Made by a program: the position numbers and the translations under genes | Shown: positions 8,016-16,547 of the stretch, piece after piece | How positions within the stretch are numbered: the stretch's first letter is position 1 | How the letters are laid out: each line of letters starts with the position of its first letter | From: Halocynthiibacter sp049608145 | Lineage (GTDB): Bacteria; Pseudomonadota; Alphaproteobacteria; Rhodobacterales; Rhodobacteraceae | Assembly: GCF_049608145.1 (NCBI RefSeq) | Contig: NZ_JBMYXF010000028.1 | Span: forward strand, 1 to 40,342 | Direction: 5' to 3' | Length of the DNA: 40,342 nt | The notes under the pieces: generated by a model | Told to the model about the DNA's origin: nothing | What the model saw: the letters and a program-made list of their open reading frames with translations, nothing else | The model's database searches: none

Positions 8016-8675
8016 TTATGTTGTCTCAAGGCTTCCGCCAAGGGCTTCGATCAACTGCAGCACGCGGGCGCGCTGACCCGGAGTGATTTCGGAATCAACA
8101 ATGATATCCTGCAGACGGGTCAGGGCCGCATCTGTATCACCGGCGGCAATATCAAGCGTGGCCAGTTGTTCTTCTGCCAAAAGACGAAAAGCAGCACCTG
8201 GTGCCGCAATGCTTTCAAAACCGCTTCGGGCTGTGTCGGCATCAACGCCGGGCAACATTGCGCCTTTCAGCGTGGCCAGATCACGATACACCTGCGCAAG
8301 AGAGCCATCGGCAGCAATTGCAGTGTAAAGGTCTTGTGCGCGGGCTGTGTCGCCTGACTCTGCGGCTTCGGTGGCTTCGTAAAAGCCAAGCACATTGGCG
8401 GCACCCGTGTCCGTGCCTGCCGCAGCCCGTGCAGAGGCCAGCGCATCAAGGCGCGCAGCAGAATCGTCACTTTCAAGGGCCGCAATAATGCCATCGCCAG
8501 CGGCCTGCGCCGCTGCTGCAGAACGAGACTTGCTGATTTCATTCCAAGTCGCGCCACCCACGATGCCAAGGACAACAACGCCGGCGACCCAGCCGTAGCG
8601 TCGTACCATTGTCCAGAGCTGTTCCTGCCGGACTTCTTCGGTAACTTCATCAATGAAACTGTCGGTGTTGCTCAC
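8016..8675 (-). CDS. YfgM-like membrane-anchored TPR protein
   Basis: A 219-residue protein. The N-terminus is cytoplasmic and acidic (MSNTDSFIDEVTEEV), followed by one membrane segment at about residues 28-44 (GWVAGVVVLGIVGGATW) and an Ala-rich helical periplasmic domain with degenerate TPRs. This is the layout of YfgM (TPR_21 family), an ancillary partner of the Sec translocon and periplasmic chaperones. The gene directly precedes bamB on the same strand and bamB and der follow, matching the yfgM-bamB-der order in other proteobacteria. Family assignment is confident; the exact partner proteins in alphaproteobacteria are less sure. Confidence 0.88.
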   Translation of the reverse strand: MSNTDSFIDEVTEEVRQEQLWTMVRRYGWVAGVVVLGIVGGATWNEISKSRSAAAAQAAGDGIIAALESDDSAARLDALASARAAAGTDTGAANVLGFYEATEAAESGDTARAQDLYTAIAADGSLAQVYRDLATLKGAMLPGVDADTARSGFESIAAPGAAFRLLAEEQLATLDIAAGDTDAALTRLQDIIVDSEITPGQRARVLQLIEALGGSLETT

Positions 8676-9118
8676 AGAGCTGCTCCCTTAAATCTGCATT
8701 TGGTCCTGTTTAATCAGGGAATGCGTATATTATTTTCCCTCTCATAGCGCGGAACGGATTAGCTGCCAAGGCCTGATGGCCGTTCTGCCGGGCCCTGGCG
8801 GCTTCTTGCGGCATGACGTCCCGTTCGCGGCCCCAAAATCTGCCCGCCTGCGCAGTTCTGTAGATCTGAACATCAGGCCCTGCTGGAATACACAAAAAAT
8901 CACGCGGCTGTGATCTTGTCAGATGCGATTGGGAGGGCTAAATAAACTAAACCGTTCAGAATGCCCCAGGCCAGCCATATATCCTGACCTGCCGCAACGT
9001 GATATTTTCTGATACGGCAAGATCTGTCCACCGGACCATATTATATCCGGCGAGAGAAATGGAAACGCCGGTGTGCACGCCGGTACGCGAAGAGGCGCCA
9101 GGCGCCCGGAAGGTTACG
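8676..9118. other. Divergent intergenic region between the yfgM-like gene and the RND adaptor
   Basis: This 443-base stretch should hold the promoters of both flanking units. Visible elements are an inverted repeat AGGGAA (8717-8722)/TTCCCT (8735-8740), direct repeats CGCCGGT near 9066 and 9079, and the near-palindrome GGCGCCAGGCGCC just before the adaptor ribosome site. No credible gene or linked regulator gene was found in it. Confidence 0.5.
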
Positions 9119-10246
9119 ATGAAACTTCTTTCTTTGTTGACGGCGGCGCTGGTAACGCTGTTTCTATATGCCCTGGTTCTGGAACGCGACAGCCTGATGG
9201 CGCTTGCTTCTGGTGGTGTTGTGGAAGAGGTCGAAGAAGAGGCCGAGGCCCTACCGGAAAACCTTGTGGCGGTTGTTGCCCTGAAATCGCAGGCCCGATC
9301 TGTTGAAAATGCCCTGCTGTTGCGCGGGGAAACCGAAGCATCGCGTGAGGTGAATGTCGCCGCGGAAACATCTGGCCGCGTGATGTCAGATCCGATCCGC
9401 AAGGGCGCCTTTGTGGAAGCCGGGCAATTGCTGTGTGAACTGGACCCGGGCACACGCCCCAGTGCCGTCGCCGAAGCCCGCGCCCGCGTGTCAGAAGCCC
9501 AGGCGCGCGAAGTCGAAGCCCGCATCAATATCAACGCCGCAGAACGCTTGGGCGAAGGGGGCTTTGCCTCTGAAACCCGTGTGGCATCGGCCCGCGCCGC
9601 ACAGGAAGCCGCCCTTGCCGGTGTGCAGGCCGCCGAAGCCGGTGTTGCCGCCGCTGAAAAAGAAATCGAACGCCTGAGCATCCGCGCGCCATTCGCGGGG
9701 CTGCTGGAAAGTGACACGGCAGAACTGGGCACATTGATGCAGCCGGGCCATCTGTGTGCCACGGTCATTCAGCTTGATCCGGTGAAACTGGTGGGCTTTG
9801 TGCCGGAAACTGAAATCAGCGAGATTTCCCTTGGAGCGCTTGCGGGTGCACGTCTGACGTCTGGACATGAAGTCAGTGGTGCAGTCAGCTTTTTGTCACG
9901 TTCTTCTGATCCGGAAACCCGCACCTTCCGTGTAGAAATCGAGATCCCCAACCCGGATTTCACCATTCTGGATGGTCAGACCGCTGAGATCCTGATTGCG
10001 TCCAGCGGATCTAACGCGCATCTTCTGCCCGGCTCTGCCCTGACATTGTCCAATGATGGCACCCTAGGTGTGCGTATTGTGGGCGAAGGTGATATCGCCG
10101 AATTCAGTCCCGTGACCTATATCCGCGACACACCTGAAGGCATCTGGCTGTCCGGTCTGCCGGATGAAGTCACGGTGATTGTTGAGGGGCAGGAATATGT
10201 CGGCAATGGCGAGAAAGTCGCTGTGCACTTCCGGGAGAGCAACTGA
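9119..10246 (+). CDS. RND efflux periplasmic adaptor (membrane fusion protein)
   Basis: About 375 residues. An N-terminal membrane anchor (MKLLSLLTAALVTLFLYALV) is followed by a lipoyl half-motif (GRVMSDPIRKGAFVEAGQLL), an Ala/Glu-rich alpha-hairpin, the second lipoyl half (IRAPFAGLLESDTAELGTLM) and beta-barrel strands. It links the inner-membrane pump to an outer-membrane channel. The start at 9119 has GGAAGG six bases upstream. Earlier in-frame starts at 8999 (GTG) and 9059 (ATG) have poorer sites and add non-family residues. The stop codon overlaps the permease start (TGATG), so the two are translationally coupled. No outer-membrane TolC partner is in the window. Confidence 0.92.
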   Translation: MKLLSLLTAALVTLFLYALVLERDSLMALASGGVVEEVEEEAEALPENLVAVVALKSQARSVENALLLRGETEASREVNVAAETSGRVMSDPIRKGAFVEAGQLLCELDPGTRPSAVAEARARVSEAQAREVEARININAAERLGEGGFASETRVASARAAQEAALAGVQAAEAGVAAAEKEIERLSIRAPFAGLLESDTAELGTLMQPGHLCATVIQLDPVKLVGFVPETEISEISLGALAGARLTSGHEVSGAVSFLSRSSDPETRTFRVEIEIPNPDFTILDGQTAEILIASSGSNAHLLPGSALTLSNDGTLGVRIVGEGDIAEFSPVTYIRDTPEGIWLSGLPDEVTVIVEGQEYVGNGEKVAVHFRESN

Positions 10247-13200
10247 TGACCCGTATCATTGACTGGGCTGCCGACCATGCCCGAATGGTTGTGGCCTTTA
10301 TCATTATGTCGCTTACGGCGGGGGCGATGGCCTATGTGTCGCTGCCCAAAGAAGGCGAACCGGATATTGATATCCCTGCCCTATTTGTGTCTGTGCCCTT
10401 CCCCGGGATTTCTGCGGAAGACGCGGAAAAGCTGCTGGTGCAGCCGATGGAAACCGAATTGTCGGATCTCGACGGTCTGAAAGATATTTCCGGCACCGCT
10501 GCGGAAAACTATGCTGGTGTGGCGCTGGAATTTGAATTTGGCTGGGATAAGACCAAGATCATCGCAGACGTGCGCGATCGTATGGGCCGGGTCGAAGCGG
10601 ATTTCCCCGCAGGCGCGGAAACCTACACGATCAATGAAATCAACTTTTCCGAATTTCCGATCTTGATCGTCAATCTGACAGGCAATGTGCCGGAACGCAC
10701 TTTGCTGCGCGTTGTCAAAGACCTGCAGGATGCGGTTGAGGGGCTGGAACCGGTTCTGGAAGCCGGGATTGCAGGCCAGCGCGACGAAATGCTGGAAGTG
10801 TTGATCGATCCGCTGAAACTGGAAGCCTATAACGTAACGGCACCCGAACTGATCAATGTGGTTCAGGCGAACAACCAGTTGATTGCCGCCGGTGAAATTG
10901 ACACGCCAACAGGCACATTCGCCCTGAAAATCCCATCCAGCTTTGATGAACCACAGGATGTTTACAACCTGCCGGTTAAGACCAATGGCGAACGGGTGGT
11001 GACCCTGGGGGATCTGGCTGAAATCAACCTGACCTTTGAAGATCGCGCAGGCACCGCACGGTTTAACGGTGAAAACACCGTGGCGCTGCAGGTGGTGAAA
11101 CGCAAAGGCTTTAACATCATCGACACATCTGCCCTTGTGCGTGCAACGGTTGAAGAAGAAGTCGCCAACTGGCCGGAGGAACTTCGGGCTGCGGTGCAGG
11201 TTGGATTTTCCAATGACCAAAGCCGCACAGTCGGATCGATGGTCAGCCAGCTTGAAGGATCGGTTCTGACGGCGATTGCACTGGTTATGATCGTGGTGCT
11301 GGCCGCCCTTGGTGTGCGGTCTGCCCTGCTTGTGGGTTTTGCGATCCCGACGTCTTTCTTGCTGTGTTTCGTGCTTCTGGCCCTGATGGGAATTACGGTT
11401 TCCAACATCGTGATGTTTGGCCTGATCTTGGCTGTTGGCATGCTTGTGGATGGTGCGATTGTGGTCGTGGAATATGCTGACCGGCGCATCAAAGAGGGCG
11501 TAGGCCCGATGCATGCCTATGTTGAAGCGGCGAAACGGATGTTCTGGCCGATCATTTCTTCAACCGCGACAACGCTTTGTGCCTTCCTGCCGATGCTGTT
11601 CTGGCCGGGCGTTCCCGGGCAATTCATGGGCATGTTGCCGGTGACATTGATCTTTGTTCTGTCCGCATCCCTTGTGGTTGCCCTGATCTATCTGCCCGTC
11701 ATGGGCGGCCTTGTTGGTCGGCTTGAGCGTCTAATACTACTTATCCTTGATAAAATTCGCCACATGGTTTGGTGGCAGCATATCGCATGCATCGCCATAT
11801 CAATTATCAGTATCGCAATTCTGTTTGAGATATATCCAAGTACGCGAGCCAGCTTAAGCATTTACTTTACAATAGATAGCAGCATGATTCTATCATCTGT
11901 CATTCCAACATTGATCTTGGTGTTTGCTATCTTGGTGCTTTTGGTGGTTGAGATCGCCTTAATAATTGGATTTATCACACTTCTGATCCTCGCGGTGTTT
12001 GCTGGTCTGGCCCGCATATTCACTTTTCTTTGGCTGCTCATCAAACCGGTAATCACGGGGATCCTCTCCAAAATTCTAAAACACGGCCCAATGACGCTTT
12101 CTTCAGGTTTTAAAAGGAACCTATTTGGGACGTTTATTCATGGAATTGCGGCAAACCCGATGATGCCACTGGTTACCCTAGGAACGACGTTTGTTTTCGT
12201 CGGCACCGTCTTTCTTTGGTATGGCGCCAACAACAACGGTGTTGAATTCTTCGTGGAAAGCGAACCGGAACAGGCCATTGTCTATGTCAAACAGCGCGGG
12301 AACCTGTCGCTGGAAGAAAAAGACGATGCCGTGAAGCGCGTCGAAGACATCATTCTGGGCATTGAAGGCATTCAATCGGCCTTTACCTTTGCCGGTGAAG
12401 GCGGTCTGTCCAACAACACCGGTGGCGCAGAAGCCCCCCGTGACAGCATTGGCCAAGTTCAGATCGAACTGATCCCATGGGAAGATCGCCCGACAGAAAC
12501 ATCCATGGAATTCCTCTGGGGGTTCATCCCCTATCCGGCCACCAGTATCGTGCCGGAATATGACGGCGATTATGTCGTGGCACGTATGAAGGAAGCGCTT
12601 GCGGAACTGCCTGGTTTGCAGACAGAGGTTTTGAACCTTGCGCAGGGTCCGGCCTCTGCCAAACCTGTGCATCTGCGTCTGAAAGGCGATGATCCCGCCA
12701 CCCTGCGAGAGGCCACGGAAATTGCGCGCGGTCAGTTTGATGCAACCTTTGGTCTGACGGCCGTGGAAGACACCCTGCCCCTGCCCGGCATCGATTGGGA
12801 AATCGAAGTAGACGTGGCCCGTGCCGGTCGCTATGGCGCGGATGTGGCGACTGTGGGGGGCATGGTTCAGCTGGTCACCCGCGGGATCTTGCTGGATACA
12901 ATGCGGGTTGATACTTCGGATGAAGAAATCGAGATCCGCGTGCGTCTGCCTGAACAGGATCGTCTTCTGTCGACCCTTGACACGTTGAAAGTGCGCACCG
13001 CTGATGGTCTTGTGCCTTTGTCCAACTTTATCTCACGCAAACCGGTTGCGGCCCTGGCCCAGATCGACCGTGACAATCAGCAGCGCAACTTTGATATCAA
13101 AGCGGGTGTTGATGACGGGCTGGTGAAATTCGTCGCCGAGGTTGAACAGGATGATGAAACCACCGAAGTCATTCAGGCCATCGCATTTGCCCTGACGGCG

Positions 13201-14238
13201 GATGATGAAACACCGGCAGGCACCCGTCGTGTGGACAGTGATGCTGGCAGCTTTGCCTTTACCTGGTTTGAGGACGGGGCAGATCCGGCATCTGTGATTG
13301 CCGCCCTTAATGAGGGAGATCTGAAAACTGTCCCAATCACAGCCAATGAACGCATTGCTGAGCTGACAAAATGGTTGGAAAGTGGTGATGTTCTGCCGAA
13401 AGACGTGACCTGGGAATGGACCGGGGATCAGGATGATCAGGCCGAAAGTGGCGCGTTCTTGGCCCAGGCCTTTACCGGGGCGCTGGGGTTGATGTTTGTT
13501 ATTCTGCTGGCGCAGTTTAACTCGGTCTATAACTCGGTTTTGGTGCTGCTGGCGGTGGTTCTGTCGACCACAGGTGTGCTGATCGGCATGCTGGTGATGG
13601 ATCAGACGTTTTCGATCATTATGACGGGCACGGGGATTGTGGCGCTGGCAGGGATTGTGGTGAACAACAACATTGTTCTGATCGATACCTATCAGGAATA
13701 CGCCCGTTTTATGCCCCGTCTTGAGGCGATTTCACGTACGGCCCAGGCCCGGATCCGTCCGGTTTTGCTGACCACGTTGACAACCATGGCAGGCCTTGCG
13801 CCGATGATGCTGGGCCTGAGCCTTGATTTCATCAACGGTGGCTATTCCATCGACAGCCCCACCGCCCTGTGGTGGAAACAGCTGGCGACGGCCGTTGTCT
13901 TTGGTCTTGGGATTGCAACGGTTCTGACACTGGTGCTGACACCCTCTCTGTTGGCGCTTCGTGTTTGGATTTCTGTCGGGGCTTATCGGTCATTCACCGG
14001 GTTGAAAGCCATGTCCATGGGGCCGGAAAGCCAGACCGCCCGTGACATCGCCCTTGGCCGTGCGGCGAGGAAGATCAAAGCGCCGGAAATTCTTTGGGAT
14101 CTGCCGGCGGCACCTGTGGCCACTGAAAAAGGCAGTGGGGACGATCTGCCCGCCTATATGAAACAGGCGACGCAGGATGATGGATCTGAAGGCAAAACGC
14201 CGGATGCACCGGATCAGGACACAAAGGCTGTGGAATAA
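10246..14238 (+). CDS. RND efflux permease with extra membrane insertion
   Basis: Inner-membrane proton-driven exporter of the AcrB/HAE-1 type. At 1330 residues it is far longer than the usual 1020-1050. TM4 has GMLVDGAIVVVE: the first Asp of the AcrB DD pair is kept and the second is Gly. TM10 has GIVVNNNIVLID, Asn where AcrB has Lys940. Extra sequence sits at about residues 496-628 (several added hydrophobic segments between TM6 and TM7, AT-rich, with rare ATA, CTA and AGG codons), in an acidic periplasmic stretch at about 951-1045, and in a roughly 90-residue hydrophilic tail. The substrate is unknown. It is coupled to the adaptor gene and ends at a strong terminator. Confidence 0.93.
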   Translation: MTRIIDWAADHARMVVAFIIMSLTAGAMAYVSLPKEGEPDIDIPALFVSVPFPGISAEDAEKLLVQPMETELSDLDGLKDISGTAAENYAGVALEFEFGWDKTKIIADVRDRMGRVEADFPAGAETYTINEINFSEFPILIVNLTGNVPERTLLRVVKDLQDAVEGLEPVLEAGIAGQRDEMLEVLIDPLKLEAYNVTAPELINVVQANNQLIAAGEIDTPTGTFALKIPSSFDEPQDVYNLPVKTNGERVVTLGDLAEINLTFEDRAGTARFNGENTVALQVVKRKGFNIIDTSALVRATVEEEVANWPEELRAAVQVGFSNDQSRTVGSMVSQLEGSVLTAIALVMIVVLAALGVRSALLVGFAIPTSFLLCFVLLALMGITVSNIVMFGLILAVGMLVDGAIVVVEYADRRIKEGVGPMHAYVEAAKRMFWPIISSTATTLCAFLPMLFWPGVPGQFMGMLPVTLIFVLSASLVVALIYLPVMGGLVGRLERLILLILDKIRHMVWWQHIACIAISIISIAILFEIYPSTRASLSIYFTIDSSMILSSVIPTLILVFAILVLLVVEIALIIGFITLLILAVFAGLARIFTFLWLLIKPVITGILSKILKHGPMTLSSGFKRNLFGTFIHGIAANPMMPLVTLGTTFVFVGTVFLWYGANNNGVEFFVESEPEQAIVYVKQRGNLSLEEKDDAVKRVEDIILGIEGIQSAFTFAGEGGLSNNTGGAEAPRDSIGQVQIELIPWEDRPTETSMEFLWGFIPYPATSIVPEYDGDYVVARMKEALAELPGLQTEVLNLAQGPASAKPVHLRLKGDDPATLREATEIARGQFDATFGLTAVEDTLPLPGIDWEIEVDVARAGRYGADVATVGGMVQLVTRGILLDTMRVDTSDEEIEIRVRLPEQDRLLSTLDTLKVRTADGLVPLSNFISRKPVAALAQIDRDNQQRNFDIKAGVDDGLVKFVAEVEQDDETTEVIQAIAFALTADDETPAGTRRVDSDAGSFAFTWFEDGADPASVIAALNEGDLKTVPITANERIAELTKWLESGDVLPKDVTWEWTGDQDDQAESGAFLAQAFTGALGLMFVILLAQFNSVYNSVLVLLAVVLSTTGVLIGMLVMDQTFSIIMTGTGIVALAGIVVNNNIVLIDTYQEYARFMPRLEAISRTAQARIRPVLLTTLTTMAGLAPMMLGLSLDFINGGYSIDSPTALWWKQLATAVVFGLGIATVLTLVLTPSLLALRVWISVGAYRSFTGLKAMSMGPESQTARDIALGRAARKIKAPEILWDLPAAPVATEKGSGDDLPAYMKQATQDDGSEGKTPDAPDQDTKAVE

Positions 14239-14261
14239 ATCAGTCGCATAAATATGAAAAG

Positions 14262-14286
14262 GCCGGGATCACCTCCCGGCTTTTTT
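14262..14286 (+). terminator. RND operon terminator
   Basis: GCCGGGA (14262-14268), loop TCACC, TCCCGGC (14274-14280), then six T. Intrinsic terminator 24 bases after the permease stop; it lies just beyond the end of the convergent SDR gene. Confidence 0.9.
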
Positions 14287-14289
14287 GTT

Positions 14290-15066
14290 TCAAACGTCCT
14301 GCATTTTCCGAATTTCCCGGATCGCGATGCGTTTGGGCAGAAATTTCATCACGCGGAACATGATTTTCTGCATGGGTTGCAGCCCAGAAATCCGGTCCAT
14401 TTCCCCGGCCATCATTGCATCATACCCATCCTGCGCCACGGAATTTGCCGACACGGTTTTATTGAACAACCCGGTCTGATCCATGCCTGACACCTGTGCA
14501 AATTCAGTTTCCGTCGCCCCGGGCAACAATGCGGTTACGGTGACATTGGTGTCGTGCAACTCTTCCGTCAGGGCATTGCTGAAAAAGGTCACATAGGCTT
14601 TGCTTGCGAAATACACCGCCTGCAAAGGCCCTGGCATCATGGACGCGGTTGAAGACACATTCAGGATACGCCCGGAATTGCGCGCCACCATATTAGGCAG
14701 GACAAGGCGCGTCAGCGCGGACAGTGCCACGATGTTCACCTGTATCATGCTGCGATCATCGGCCCAGGCGCGTTCGTGGAATGTGCCACGCCCGCCAAAG
14801 CCCGCATTGTTGATCAGAATATCAACGGTCACATCCGCAGCCCGCAGCTGATCGTAAATCATCTGCGGGGCTGTTTCTTGGCTGAGATCGGCCGCAATCA
14901 CCAAGCTTTGCGTGCCATGTGCGGCTTTCAGTTCTGCGGCCAGGGTATCTAGGGCGTCTCTGCGCCGGGCCACAAGGATGAGATCGCCCCCCTTTTGCGC
15001 GTGAATGCGGGCCAGTTCCCGGCCAATTCCAGCCGAGGCGCCGGTGATCAGTGCTGTGTTTTTCAT
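14290..15066 (-). CDS. Short-chain dehydrogenase/reductase (SDR)
   Basis: A 258-residue classical SDR. It has the Rossmann motif TGASAGIG (residues 8-15), NNAG (86-89), a catalytic Asn111, Ser138/139 and YFASK (Tyr152, Lys156). The basic residues after beta-2 (VARRRDAL) suggest NADP(H) preference. It resembles the DltE/YqjQ-like group acting on lipophilic or xenobiotic carbonyls, but the substrate cannot be told. It is divergent from a TetR gene, and the shared promoter holds two similar inverted repeats, so it is probably repressed by that TetR and induced by its ligand. Confidence 0.93.
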   Translation of the reverse strand: MKNTALITGASAGIGRELARIHAQKGGDLILVARRRDALDTLAAELKAAHGTQSLVIAADLSQETAPQMIYDQLRAADVTVDILINNAGFGGRGTFHERAWADDRSMIQVNIVALSALTRLVLPNMVARNSGRILNVSSTASMMPGPLQAVYFASKAYVTFFSNALTEELHDTNVTVTALLPGATETEFAQVSGMDQTGLFNKTVSANSVAQDGYDAMMAGEMDRISGLQPMQKIMFRVMKFLPKRIAIREIRKMQDV

Positions 15067-15165
15067 CTTTGCTCCTTGCCGCAGGGCGGCCCTTTATGCG
15101 AGTCATGTCCAGAACCTGTTGTGTGGGTCATATTTTCTGGATTGCAAAACCCGAGAGACACCACA

Positions 15166-15183
15166 TGTAAACAGATGATTACA
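15166..15183. promoter_or_regulatory. TetR operator, copy 1 (imperfect)
   Basis: TGTAAAC-AGAT-GATTACA: 7-base half sites with a 4-base spacer and one mismatch from perfect symmetry. It lies in the SDR/TetR divergent promoter, centred 34 bases from copy 2, close to three helical turns. Confidence 0.6.
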
Positions 15184-15199
15184 TAACTGCAGATACGGA

Positions 15200-15217
15200 T
15201 GTAAACACACGTTTACA
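15200..15217. promoter_or_regulatory. TetR operator, copy 2 (perfect)
   Basis: TGTAAAC-ACAC-GTTTACA is a perfect inverted repeat ending 7 bases before the TetR start codon, so binding should block TetR translation initiation or transcription. The half sites match copy 1. Confidence 0.7.
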
Positions 15218-15224
15218 AGAGCTG

Positions 15225-15812
15225 ATGACGAAAAAAGAAACGCCAAAGCCGCCCCCCCCATCCCGTACAAGGGATTCAGATGCCACGCGCCAGGCGATCC
15301 TACAGGCGGCGCAACAGGTGTTTATGGCCAAAGGGTTTGATGCGGCGGGCGTGCGCGAAATCGCGACCCAGGCCGGGGCAAATGTGGCCTTGATCAACCG
15401 GTACTTTGGATCAAAAGAACAACTGTTTTTCGCGGCCATATCTGATCAGGATCATCTTGCCCCCTTGTTGGCAGAGGGCAAAGACGGCTTTGGTCTGCGG
15501 CTGGCCAGCTATATGGCGAACAAACATCTGTCTGATGGGGATCTTGATCCGACGCAGGTGTTTGTGCGTTCCATCGGCAGTGTCACCGTCGGCCCCGCCC
15601 TAAGCGAGGCCACCCAGACGCAACATATCGCGTCCTTGGCGGACTGGCTGGGGGGCGAAAACGCCGAAGAACGCGCGGCCATGATTATGGCGGAACTTCT
15701 TGGGTTTGACATGCTGCGCCGGATCGCCGGGATTGACGCCTTTAACCGTCCAGATAACCAGGCATTGATCACGTATTTTGCCCGTGCTGTGCAGAGCCAT
15801 GTTGATGGCTGA
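15225..15812 (+). CDS. TetR/AcrR-family transcriptional regulator
   Basis: A 195-residue regulator. The N-terminal helix-turn-helix reads ATRQAILQAAQQVFMAKGF, GVREIATQAGANVALINRYF and GSKEQLF (about residues 20-70), preceded by a Pro-rich basic tail. The C-terminal ligand domain is not specific enough to name an inducer. It is divergent from the SDR gene, with two TGTAAAC-N4-GTTTACA type operators between them. The second operator lies directly before its start, implying autoregulation. Local control of the SDR gene is the simplest reading. Confidence 0.93.
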   Translation: MTKKETPKPPPPSRTRDSDATRQAILQAAQQVFMAKGFDAAGVREIATQAGANVALINRYFGSKEQLFFAAISDQDHLAPLLAEGKDGFGLRLASYMANKHLSDGDLDPTQVFVRSIGSVTVGPALSEATQTQHIASLADWLGGENAEERAAMIMAELLGFDMLRRIAGIDAFNRPDNQALITYFARAVQSHVDG

Positions 15813-15853
15813 CGTCCCTCGACCCTCAGACATAAATCCGCTAAGGCTCTGAC

Positions 15854-16474
15854 ATGCGACATCATTTGCCACATGCGCCGGCAGGGGCGACAATCGGATT
15901 GCTTGGAGGGTCATTTGACCCGCCTCACGAAGGGCATCTGCATATTTCAGAAGAAGCATTAAAGCGCTTTGGATTGGATCGGATCTGGTGGCTGGTCACC
16001 CCGGGCAATCCCCTGAAAACACACGGCCCGGCCCCCTTGGATAAGCGTCTGCAGGCCTGCGCCCGGATGCTGCAACATCCACGTATCGAAGCCACGGATT
16101 TCGAACGTGTTGCTGGCACACGTTACACGGCTGACACCCTGCAAGCCCTGTTCCGCAGCTATCGTCATGTGCGGTTCGTCTGGCTGATGGGCGCCGATAA
16201 TCTGGCGGGTTTCCACCGCTGGGACAACTGGCGTCAGATCATGGACAACATCCCGGTCGGCGTCATTGCCCGCCCAGGACAACGCACCGCCGCCCGCATG
16301 AGTGTTGCAGCGAAACAGTATGATTTTGCACGCATTTCTGGAAAAAACAGCCAAAGTCTGGCCCAGGCAAAAGCCCCTGCATGGTGTTTTATCAACGCCC
16401 CCATGAGCAAAGCATCCTCCACCGCGATCCGCGCACAGGGCGACTGGGTGGTCACGGACAGCCAAACGGGTTGA
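15854..16474 (+). CDS. nadD: Nicotinate-nucleotide adenylyltransferase
   Basis: NadD transfers AMP from ATP to nicotinate mononucleotide, giving deamido-NAD in NAD biosynthesis. The 206-residue product has the nucleotidyltransferase motif GGSFDPPHEGH at about residues 18-28 and the C-terminal phosphate-binding SSTAIR, a variant of ISSTxIR. The WLMGADNLAGFHRW stretch is typical of NadD. It is followed on the same strand by dacB after a 73-base gap. The usual neighbours rsfS, obg and proA are absent. Confidence 0.95.
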   Translation: MRHHLPHAPAGATIGLLGGSFDPPHEGHLHISEEALKRFGLDRIWWLVTPGNPLKTHGPAPLDKRLQACARMLQHPRIEATDFERVAGTRYTADTLQALFRSYRHVRFVWLMGADNLAGFHRWDNWRQIMDNIPVGVIARPGQRTAARMSVAAKQYDFARISGKNSQSLAQAKAPAWCFINAPMSKASSTAIRAQGDWVVTDSQTG

Positions 16475-16547
16475 GATTTTAGAGAAGCTCTGGCACAAAT
16501 CGACCATGCTTCTTTCTGTGCTTGCTCTGGTTTCATAAGGCCCTTTC

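Noticed and set aside
10381..11514. 377-residue minus-strand frame inside the RND permease
   Set aside because: Shadow of the permease reading frame; His/Gln-rich and without any known motif.
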